Below, in pieces: positions 18,979 to 26,557 of a stretch of 37,697 bases of DNA. Under the pieces are notes generated by a model. That model was not told the DNA's origin. It worked only from the letters and a program-made list of their open reading frames with translations, and searched no databases. Origin of the DNA: Thermoleophilia bacterium (GTDB lineage Bacteria > Actinomycetota > Thermoleophilia > Gaiellales > F1-60-MAGs149); the NCBI GenBank assembly GCA_009694475.1, contig SHUX01000008.1:1-37697 (forward strand), given 5' to 3'. The translations under genes were made by a program, and so were the position numbers. Positions within the stretch are counted from its first letter, which is position 1. Each line of letters begins with the position of its first letter.

Positions 18979-19722
18979 ATGGGACAGATCGATACAACTG
19001 TGTGGGAAGACGAACCGGTCTACGTGCGCGACGCTGTCTTCCAGCCGATCGATACGCCGACGGCTGTCGATGAGGTGGCGCGGCGGATTCGTCAGGCGAT
19101 CGTGCTTGGTGTGTTGCGCGACGGCGACCGGCTGCCGGCCGAGACCGAGTTGGCCAAGCGCATCGGTGTCGGTGTGATGACGGTCCGCGCGGCCCTGTCC
19201 GAGTTGCGCGCCGATGGTCTGCTCGAGACGCATCGTGGTCGCCTTGGCGGCTCGTTCGTGGCGTCGAGCCACATGGCGTTTTTGTCGGGCACGTCGCCGA
19301 CGAACCCCGAGACGTTCCGCAACAAGGCTCAGGTCTTGGGTGGACTCGAGGCGCACGCGACGCTGCTTGCAACTGCGCTCGTCACCGAAGACGAATTGGT
19401 CATCTTGGGTGAGCTGGTCGAGGAGATCAACCAGCCGCACTCGACGAGTGAGGTCGGCATTCTCAATAATCGCTTCCACCTGACGATCGCGTCGGCCTCC
19501 GGCAATCGCCTGCTGGTCTCGGAGATCAGCCAGCGCCGCGCTGAGCTCTACGCCGACGCCTTTGCGCTCGCCGAAGTCGAGTTGCCGCTGCCTCCTGGCA
19601 ACGACGCGCACCCTGGCATCGTCGAGGCGATGACGGTCCGCGATGGCCAACTCGCGTCGACGCGGATGTGGGAGCACCACCAGTTCACGATGGATGGGGT
19701 ACTCACAGCGCGACGCGCCTAG
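18979..19722 (+). CDS. GntR/FadR-family transcriptional regulator
   Basis: N-terminal wHTH (VLRDGDRLPAETELAKRIGVGVMTVRAALSELRADGLLETHRGRLGGSFV) and C-terminal helical FCD-like domain. Confidence 0.9.
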   Translation: MGQIDTTVWEDEPVYVRDAVFQPIDTPTAVDEVARRIRQAIVLGVLRDGDRLPAETELAKRIGVGVMTVRAALSELRADGLLETHRGRLGGSFVASSHMAFLSGTSPTNPETFRNKAQVLGGLEAHATLLATALVTEDELVILGELVEEINQPHSTSEVGILNNRFHLTIASASGNRLLVSEISQRRAELYADAFALAEVELPLPPGNDAHPGIVEAMTVRDGQLASTRMWEHHQFTMDGVLTARRA

Positions 19723-19757
19723 GGGGACATGACAAACCCCGGTTTGTGATGTCCTCT
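19722..19757. repeat. Palindromic element, copy 2: GGGGGACATGACAAACC-CC-GGTTTGTGATGTCCTCT
   Basis: Left arm is the exact reverse complement of the right arm of copy 1; starts within the TAG stop of the GntR gene. Confidence 0.85.
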
Positions 19758-19826
19758 TCGGTCTGCGCGTGGTGCTGGATCGACTCTGTTCCGAGCGCGT
19801 AGGGAGTCCGCGCTATCGTGCCCGTG

Positions 19827-21530
19827 ATGCCCACGTTTCCGAGTGAATTTCCACCGCCGTACGATCCCGCCAACGCGGTTGATCAGCCGGTAGCACCGGA
19901 AGATCTAAAGATCCCAGCCGGTGTCTGTATCGTCGGTGGTGGTGCGGCGGGTCTCGCCTGTGCCGTCAAACTCGGCCAGTTGCTGGCCGACGATCCCGAG
20001 TCGCTCGAGCGGCTCGGCGAGGTGCCGATTGTCGTCATCGAGAAGGGCAAGGCTGTTGGCAGCCACTCGCTGAGTGGCGCGATGGTTAACCTCCAGCCGC
20101 TGCGCGATCTGTTTCCGGATCTCAAGGACGATGACTTTCCCACCTTTGGCGCGGTCGATAAAGAGTCGGTGCACTTCCTGACCAGCGAGAAAAGGCACAT
20201 CAAGCTGCCGACGCCGCCCGAGTTTAAGAACCACGGCAACCATGCGCTGTCGCTGGCGACGCTCAACAAGTGGTTGGCCGAGCAGGCCGAGGCGCTCGGC
20301 GCGTACGTGCTGCCCGAAACGGATGCGCAGGAGTTGCTCGTCGAGGACGGTCGTGTGGTCGGCATTCGCACGGGCATTAAAGGACTCGACAAGGATGGTG
20401 CAGAGAAGCCTGGCGCGGCTCCTGCGACCGAGGTGCTGGCCCAGGTGACGGTGCTTGCCGAGGGAGCGCAGGGCAAGTTGCGCGAAGCCGCACTGACGGC
20501 CTTCGACGTCTCGAGCCCATACCCGCAGATCTACGCGCTTGGTGTCAAAGAACTGTGGAAGGTCTCAAAGCCACTCGACCGCATCATTCACACCCTTGGC
20601 TGGCCACTACGTGGTGCTGGTCGCTACCGCGAGTTCGGCGGCTCGTGGATCTATCCGATGGGTCCCGACCACGTTTCGATCGGTCTTGTTGTTGGTCTCG
20701 ACTGGGCCGACTCGTCGCTGAGCGTCCACGACTTGCTGCAAGAGCTCAAACTGCATCCGCTGGTCCGCAACATCTTGGAGGGTGGCGAACGCGTCGAGTG
20801 GGGCGCGAAGATCATTCCTGAGGGCGGCTACTACGCGATGCCCGACCAGCTCAGCCTGCCGGGAGCACTATTGGTGGGCGATAGTGCGGGCTTCGTCAAC
20901 GTGCCGCGTCTGAAGGGTGTGCACTACGCGATTCGCTCGGGCATTCTGGCCGCGCAGGCGATCCACGCTGCTCTTCGTGCTGGGCACGACATCACGGCGG
21001 CCGGTGCGCTCGCCGCGTACGATTCGTCGGTGCGCGAAGGCGAGATCGGTAGGGATCTTTACGAGGTGCGCAACATGCGCCAGCAGTTCCAGAAGGGTCT
21101 GATCATGGGCGGCTCGATCGTGCCGCTGATCACCGCCACCAAGGGTAAGTTTCCCAGTGGCGCGACCGCCTTTACTGCCGACGCGAAGCACGAGGTCGAG
21201 AACCTCAACAGTCGCTACACGGCGCCGGATGGCTCGTACACGTTCGACAAGTTGTCGAGCGTCTTTTTGTCTGGCAACAAGACGCGCGACGATCAGCCGA
21301 ACCACCTGCGTATTCACCAGCCGCGTGTGCCGCTCGAACTCGCCGAGACCTGGGTCAACATGTGCCCGGCGCAGGTCTACGAGATCGTCGAGGGCTCCGA
21401 GTCGCGCGACGGCATGGTGCGCGTCCATATGGATCCGTCGAATTGCGTGCAGTGCGGTGCAATCACCGCCAAGGGTGGCCGCTTTACCCCGCCCGAGGGC
21501 GGCAGCGGCCCCGAATACCAGAAGATGTAG
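19827..21530 (+). CDS. Electron-transfer flavoprotein:ubiquinone oxidoreductase (ETF-QO)
   Basis: FAD site CIVGGGAAGLACAVKL, SLSGAMVN, EGGYYAMP, GDSAGFVNVPRLKGVHYAIRSG; C-terminal ferredoxin-like domain. Start could also be GTG 19818. Confidence 0.9.
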   Translation: MPTFPSEFPPPYDPANAVDQPVAPEDLKIPAGVCIVGGGAAGLACAVKLGQLLADDPESLERLGEVPIVVIEKGKAVGSHSLSGAMVNLQPLRDLFPDLKDDDFPTFGAVDKESVHFLTSEKRHIKLPTPPEFKNHGNHALSLATLNKWLAEQAEALGAYVLPETDAQELLVEDGRVVGIRTGIKGLDKDGAEKPGAAPATEVLAQVTVLAEGAQGKLREAALTAFDVSSPYPQIYALGVKELWKVSKPLDRIIHTLGWPLRGAGRYREFGGSWIYPMGPDHVSIGLVVGLDWADSSLSVHDLLQELKLHPLVRNILEGGERVEWGAKIIPEGGYYAMPDQLSLPGALLVGDSAGFVNVPRLKGVHYAIRSGILAAQAIHAALRAGHDITAAGALAAYDSSVREGEIGRDLYEVRNMRQQFQKGLIMGGSIVPLITATKGKFPSGATAFTADAKHEVENLNSRYTAPDGSYTFDKLSSVFLSGNKTRDDQPNHLRIHQPRVPLELAETWVNMCPAQVYEIVEGSESRDGMVRVHMDPSNCVQCGAITAKGGRFTPPEGGSGPEYQKM

Positions 21531-21543
21531 GTCGGGAGGCACC

Positions 21544-22692
21544 GTGGATCTGTATGAGCATCAGGGCAAAGAGTTGTTCGCGAAGGCGGGTATCGCCGTT
21601 GCCGAGGGTCGGATTGCCTTCACGGTCGCCGAGGCGCGCGCAGCGGCCGAGGAACTCGGTGGCACGGTCGTCGTCAAGAGCCAGGTGCTCGTGGGTGGTC
21701 GCGGCAAGGCGGGTGGCGTCAAGGTTGTCAAGGATGCTGACGCGGCTGAGGCTGCAGCCGAGGCGATCCTCGGCCTCGACATCAAGGGGCACATTACGCG
21801 TCGTCTGCTGATCGAGCGCGGTGTGGCGATCGCTAAGGAGTACTACGTCTCGATCACCTTCGATCGTTCGGCCAAGATGCCGCTGTTGATGTTGACGACG
21901 ATGGGCGGCATGGATGTCGAGGATGTGGCCGAGAATCATCCCGACATGCTGGCACGCCTGCATGTCGATCCGGCGCTCGGCTTTCGCGGTTTCCACGGTG
22001 TGCAGTTGATGGCCGCCGCGGGCATTCCTGTCGATGAGCGCAAGGCGGTGGGTGCGATGCTGGCCCAGCTCTACGGCGTCTTCGAGGCCGAAGACGCGAT
22101 GCTGGTCGAGGTCAATCCGCTCGTCTTTCTCGACGATGGCACGCTGCTTGCCGCCGATGCCAAGGTGACGATCGACGACAACGCGCTCTATCGCCACCCG
22201 GATGTGGAGGCGATGCGCGATCTGGCGGCGATGGATCCGCAGGAGCAGGCGGCGCGCGAGAGTCATCTCGCTTACGTCAAACTCGATGGTGACGTCGGCA
22301 TTCTCGGTAATGGTGCTGGCCTCGTGATGAGCACCGTCGACGTGATCGCACAGGCAGGTGGTCGTCCGGCCAACTTCCTCGACGTTGGTGGTGGCGCGAG
22401 CGCGGAGAAGATCACGACGGCGCTCGAGATTGTGCTCAGCAACGACAAGGTCAACAGCGTCTTGTTCAATATCTTTGGCGGGATCACGCGCTGCGACGAG
22501 GTCGCTAAGGGCCTGCTTGGCGCGCTCGAGGCGACCGAGATTCGCGCGCCGATTGTTGTGCGTCTCGACGGCACGAATGCCGAGCAGGGACGCGCCCTGC
22601 TTACCGAGGCGGCGCGCCCCGAGATTACGGTCGAGAAGACGATGCTTGAGGCTGCGGCGACCGCTGTCCGCCTGGCCAAGGAAGCGAGCTAG
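21544..22692 (+). CDS. sucC: Succinyl-CoA synthetase beta subunit
   Basis: MDLYEHQGKELFAKAGI..., VKSQVLVGGRGKAGGVK, EVNPLVF, NIFGGITRCDEVAKG. Confidence 0.96.
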   Translation: MDLYEHQGKELFAKAGIAVAEGRIAFTVAEARAAAEELGGTVVVKSQVLVGGRGKAGGVKVVKDADAAEAAAEAILGLDIKGHITRRLLIERGVAIAKEYYVSITFDRSAKMPLLMLTTMGGMDVEDVAENHPDMLARLHVDPALGFRGFHGVQLMAAAGIPVDERKAVGAMLAQLYGVFEAEDAMLVEVNPLVFLDDGTLLAADAKVTIDDNALYRHPDVEAMRDLAAMDPQEQAARESHLAYVKLDGDVGILGNGAGLVMSTVDVIAQAGGRPANFLDVGGGASAEKITTALEIVLSNDKVNSVLFNIFGGITRCDEVAKGLLGALEATEIRAPIVVRLDGTNAEQGRALLTEAARPEITVEKTMLEAAATAVRLAKEAS

Positions 22693-22694
22693 TC

Positions 22695-23570
22695 ATGGCC
22701 GTGATTGCCACCAAAGACACGCGCCTGGTTGTCCAGGGCATCACTGGGCGTGAGGGCACGTTTCATGCGCTACGCAACCGCGACTACGGAACCAATGTTG
22801 TCGCGGGCGTTACGCCTGGTCGTGCCGGGCAGGATGTTGAGGGCATTCCGGTTTTCGACGCTGTTGTCGATGCCGTTGAGCAGCAAGGCGCCAATACGGC
22901 ACTGGTGATCGTGCCGCCGCGCTTTGCAGCCGAGGCGATCCTCGAGGCCGCCGAGGCGGGTGTGGCGCAGATTATCTGCATCACCGAGGGTATCCCCGCC
23001 CACGACATGCTCGAGGTCTACCACTACATTCGACCGCGCGGCATTCACCTGCTCGGGCCGAACTGCCCGGGTGCGCTTTCGCCTGGTATCGCCAATATCG
23101 GCATCATTCCGGCCGAGGTCTTCAAGCCCGGCCCGATTGGCTTGATGTCGCGTTCTGGCACGCTCACGTACCAAATCGGTGGCGAGCTGGCAGCCAAGGG
23201 TCTCGGCAACTCGACGATTATTGGTCTCGGTGGCGATCCCGTCATTGGGACGTCGTTTATCGACGCGCTCGACCTTTTTCAGGCCGACGACGAGACCGAG
23301 TTCATCGTGATGGTTGGCGAGATCGGCGGCAACGAGGAGGAGAAGGCGGCCGAGGTGATTGCCGAGCGCATCACGAAGCCCGTTGTCGCCTACATCGCAG
23401 GCTTCGAGGCGCCTCCGGGCAAGACGATGGGCCATGCGGGTGCGATCATCTCCGGCTCGGCGGGCACGGCTGCTGCCAAGCAGGAGGCGCTCGAGGCGAA
23501 GGGCGTTCGCGTCGGCACGAACCCGACCGAGGCTGCGCAGATCATGGCCGACCTTGTTGGTAATCGCTAA
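22695..23570 (+). CDS. sucD: Succinyl-CoA synthetase alpha subunit
   Basis: VQGITGREGTFHA, ITEGIPAHDMLEV, GPNCPGALSPG, GHAGAIISGSAGTAAAKQEALEAKGV. Confidence 0.96.
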   Translation: MAVIATKDTRLVVQGITGREGTFHALRNRDYGTNVVAGVTPGRAGQDVEGIPVFDAVVDAVEQQGANTALVIVPPRFAAEAILEAAEAGVAQIICITEGIPAHDMLEVYHYIRPRGIHLLGPNCPGALSPGIANIGIIPAEVFKPGPIGLMSRSGTLTYQIGGELAAKGLGNSTIIGLGGDPVIGTSFIDALDLFQADDETEFIVMVGEIGGNEEEKAAEVIAERITKPVVAYIAGFEAPPGKTMGHAGAIISGSAGTAAAKQEALEAKGVRVGTNPTEAAQIMADLVGNR

Positions 23571-23706
23571 GCCGAACGCGATGGTGTCGCGCTAGCGCGT
23601 GACGATCACCGACGTCGCTTGGCCAACCTCAGCCGCGCGCCCATCGTGTCCAATCGCTCCGTCACAGCCGCCGCACACGGCCGCGTGGATTCGTAGACTG
23701 CGAGGC

Positions 23707-24783
23707 ATGGCCACTGTCTCCTTTGCACGCGGCGTTCCGTCCGCAGACCTCCTACCCATCGACGAACTGAAGAGCGCGATCGTGCGCGCGATGGACAAGG
23801 ATGCGGCGGGGATGCTGCTCTATGGCGACCCGATGGGCTACCTGCCGCTGCGCACGTGGATTGGTGATCGCTGGGGTTTCGATCCGGCTGGCGTCTTCGT
23901 GACGAACGGCTCGCTGCAGGCCTTCGCGTTCCTGGCTGAGGTGTTGTTTGCCGGCTCGGGTGGCCGTGCCGCTGTCGAGGCTCCGACGTACGACCGCACG
24001 ATCCTGACGTTGAAGCGTTTTGGCGCGACGGTCGACGCCTATCCGCTGCTCGAGGACGGCATCGATGTCGATGCGCTTGAGGCTGCGATCAAGGCTGGTA
24101 AGACGCCGGGGTTGGTCTACATCATCCCGAACTTCCAAAACCCGGCCGGTAATGTCACGACGCTCGCCGTCCGTCAGCGCCTCGTCGATTTGGCAGCCGA
24201 GCATGGCTTCTGGATCTTCGAGGACGACCCGTATGGCGACCTGCGCTTCTCGGGCAAGGACGTCGCCCGGATGGTCGATCTCGATACGGCTGGTCGCGTG
24301 ATCTACTCGACGTCCTTTACGAAGACGATCGCCCCCGGCATTCGCTCCGGTGCTTTGCTGTTGCCGGAAGAACTGCGCAAGCAAATGGCGTACATCGCCA
24401 ACCAGACTTACATTGGTGCGGTGCACTTTGCCCATGCCGCCGTGGCCGAGTATTGCGCGGCCGGTGAGTTCGACAAGGGCCTCGACCGCGTGCGTCCGCA
24501 GTTGGAGGCCCGCAAGGACGCCTTGGTTGTTGCGCTCGACGCGCACCTCGGCGACCGCTTCTCGTATCGCGCGCCCGAGGGTGGCTACTTTCTTTGGGGC
24601 AAGCTCGATGGTGTCGACTGCGATGCCCTGCTGCCGAAGGCGAGCGAGGCCGGCGTGCCGTTCGTCAAGGGCTCTGACTTCTTCGTCGACGGCTCTGGCA
24701 AGGACCACCTCCGTCTCGCCTTCTCGGCCGTCAAGCCCGAGGAGATGGACGAGGGCATCGCCCGTCTCGCCGAACTTCTCTAG
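23707..24783 (+). CDS. PLP-dependent aminotransferase (class I/II, 2-aminoadipate-aminotransferase-like)
   Basis: IIPNFQNPAGNVTT, FEDDPYGDLRF, STSFTKTIAPGIRSG (PLP Lys), FVDGSGKDHLRLAFS. Confidence 0.9.
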   Translation: MATVSFARGVPSADLLPIDELKSAIVRAMDKDAAGMLLYGDPMGYLPLRTWIGDRWGFDPAGVFVTNGSLQAFAFLAEVLFAGSGGRAAVEAPTYDRTILTLKRFGATVDAYPLLEDGIDVDALEAAIKAGKTPGLVYIIPNFQNPAGNVTTLAVRQRLVDLAAEHGFWIFEDDPYGDLRFSGKDVARMVDLDTAGRVIYSTSFTKTIAPGIRSGALLLPEELRKQMAYIANQTYIGAVHFAHAAVAEYCAAGEFDKGLDRVRPQLEARKDALVVALDAHLGDRFSYRAPEGGYFLWGKLDGVDCDALLPKASEAGVPFVKGSDFFVDGSGKDHLRLAFSAVKPEEMDEGIARLAELL

Positions 24784-24838
24784 CCGCCATCTGCTTCCTG
24801 ATGGGGTTAGACCCGAAGCGGAGGCTGATCGCCCGAAC

Positions 24839-25027
24839 TTAGCCGTGCTGGCGGCGACGGCCGAGCATAAACGTGCCGATGATGCCGAGCACGAGTCCTA
24901 GCCCGGCGCAGGCGATCATCACCCAGATCAGTGCGGTTGTGGTCGAGAAGACGACGAACGAGATGCTGACCTGCGCCGTGTTGGCGAGGCTGAAGGCGAG
25001 CAGGTACACCAGCACGATCGCGAACAC
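24839..25027 (-). CDS. LapA-like small two-TM membrane protein (N-terminus may extend to ~25081)
   Basis: MFAIVLVYLLAFSLANTAQVSISFVVFSTTTALIWVMIACAGLGLVLGIIGTFMLGRRRQHG; N-VSISF...GLVLG..GTF pattern; start uncertain. Confidence 0.6.
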   Translation of the reverse strand: MFAIVLVYLLAFSLANTAQVSISFVVFSTTTALIWVMIACAGLGLVLGIIGTFMLGRRRQHG

Positions 25028-25101
25028 GATCAGCAGGATGTAGGGTTTGCGGTCGCTCTTTTGGGGAGTGTTGTTGTTGATGCAGAAACCCTAGGTGATC
25101 G

Positions 25102-25281
25102 CTAGGAGGCCTGCGCGGCCAATGGTGCTGCGGCGGGGCGTTCGATCAACTGTGCCTGGGGTGGCGGGACAAGGCCCGCGCGCTTTGCCAGACGAAATGT
25201 TGCACAGGGCTCGGTGCGGGGCAGTGCGCAGAGGTCGTGCACGCAGAAATAGCACTGATTACATGCGCGCGCAGACACCAA
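25102..25281 (-). CDS. Cys-rich small protein, 59 aa
   Basis: MVSARACNQCYFCVHDLCALPRTEPCATFRLAKRAGLVPPPQAQLIERPAAAPLAAQAS; TTG start with GAGGAG 6 nt upstream; promoter-like sequence upstream; below the length cutoff of the supplied track. Confidence 0.6.
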   Translation of the reverse strand: MVSARACNQCYFCVHDLCALPRTEPCATFRLAKRAGLVPPPQAQLIERPAAAPLAAQAS

Positions 25282-25340
25282 CCATGGCTCCTCTAGGATT
25301 AATCAAAGGCTGCAAGGACGTCGTCCTCAGCAACAACTTC

Positions 25341-25369
25341 AGGTTACGGTTAGGTGCATGACGACGCAA
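25341..25369 (-). promoter_or_regulatory. Putative sigma70-type promoter for the Cys-rich ORF: TTGCGT-N17-TAACCT
   Basis: Minus-strand -35 TTGCGT (25364-25369) and -10 TAACCT (25341-25346) separated by 17 nt. Confidence 0.55.
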
Positions 25370-25387
25370 GGGCTTTGAACCCGATTT

Positions 25388-25409
25388 CCCCGCAATATGC
25401 GGGATTTTT
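25388..25409. terminator. Stem-loop CCCGCA-ATA-TGCGGG with T5 on the plus strand
   Basis: Perfect 6-bp stem, 3-nt loop, followed by ATTTTT on the plus strand; directly downstream of the minus-strand protease stop. Confidence 0.5.
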
Positions 25410-25412
25410 GGC

Positions 25413-26444
25413 TTACGACGTGCGGGCGTGTGCGATTGCGCGTAACGCATCGGTGAAGGTGGCGACACCGACCACCTCGACGCCGCTCGGTGCGCTCTGT
25501 CGCGCTTCGGCGACGTTTTCCATCGGCACGAGAAAGAGGTCGGCGTCGACACGACCCGCACCGATTGCTTTCTGAGTGGCCCCACCGATTGGACCAACGG
25601 CGCCCTCCATCGAGAGTGTCCCTGTGGCTGCGACCCGCAGGCCGCGGAGGTCCTGGTAGTTCTTGCCGGCGCTGTAAATCTGGAGCGCGAAGGCGAGACC
25701 TGCAGAGGGACCACCAACACCTTCGACGGAGAACGTGACCTCGCGTGGTGTCGTGATCAGCATTGCCTCGCTTGGGACGATGCCGAGGATCACACCGCCT
25801 TGCGCATTTTTGATCGTGCGCGTTGAGATCGTGCGCGTTGAGACGGTGTCGGTTTCTTTTCCGCGGCGCACCTCTAGCGTGATCGCAGTGTCTGCGCCAA
25901 TGCGCGTGAGAGCGCCGCGGAGTTGCGGGGTGGTTGTCACGCGCGTGTCGTTGATGGCGAGGATGAGGTCGCCCAGTTCGGCGCCCGAGGTCGCAATCGG
26001 CGCCTGAGGATCGATGCCGACGATTCGTACGCCCTCGGCTTTGACGCTGATGGGCACGCCGAGTGCGCGTAGCCCCACGACTTTGGCTGCCGTCTGCGAG
26101 GAGTCCATGGCGACGGTGTCGAGCCGCGAGTGGTCCTCTTCACTCTCGCCGGGTTCGAGCAGCGCGTGGTTGGGGATCAGCTCGCCGCCATCGCCGACGC
26201 CAAACCAGGTTTCGTAGAGGGTCGCGTGGCGCACACCGATGGTGCTGAAGTACACCGAGCCAGCACCTTTCGGTGGACTCTCCTGTCCTTCCAGCGAGAC
26301 GACGCCGATGGTTGGGACAGCGGCGCGCGGCACGAACGCAAAGTCCTCGCTGTTGGCCTGCAGGGACCAGAGCAGGACGCCGCCGGTGACGACGAGGGTA
26401 ACGAGCGCAAAGCCGAGGATTAGGTAAAAGAGAAAGCGGCGCAT
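25413..26444 (-). CDS. PDZ + Lon (S16)-domain membrane-anchored protease, YlbL-like
   Basis: N-terminal TM; PDZ segment GVRIVGIDPQAPIATSGAELGDLILAINDTRV; catalytic GVGGPSAGLAFAL and GGATQKAIGA (Ser/Lys). Confidence 0.88.
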   Translation of the reverse strand: MRRFLFYLILGFALVTLVVTGGVLLWSLQANSEDFAFVPRAAVPTIGVVSLEGQESPPKGAGSVYFSTIGVRHATLYETWFGVGDGGELIPNHALLEPGESEEDHSRLDTVAMDSSQTAAKVVGLRALGVPISVKAEGVRIVGIDPQAPIATSGAELGDLILAINDTRVTTTPQLRGALTRIGADTAITLEVRRGKETDTVSTRTISTRTIKNAQGGVILGIVPSEAMLITTPREVTFSVEGVGGPSAGLAFALQIYSAGKNYQDLRGLRVAATGTLSMEGAVGPIGGATQKAIGAGRVDADLFLVPMENVAEARQSAPSGVEVVGVATFTDALRAIAHARTS

Positions 26445-26557
26445 CTACGTGGTATTTCGCCGCTCCTGCGGCAATCGAATGAGAATACGTGCGATTGGCT
26501 GTGTGACTGCTGGTGTCTGGTTGGCATCTGGTTGGTAAGGGTCGCTAGAGTCTTCGC

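Noticed and set aside
25090-25387. Possible plus-strand ncRNA ending at the stem-loop with T5 (25388-25409)
   Set aside because: No recognisable tRNA, tmRNA, SRP or RNase P signatures. The region is better explained by the minus-strand Cys-rich ORF and promoter; the stem-loop may simply serve the protease 3' end. Kept only as an uncertain terminator.
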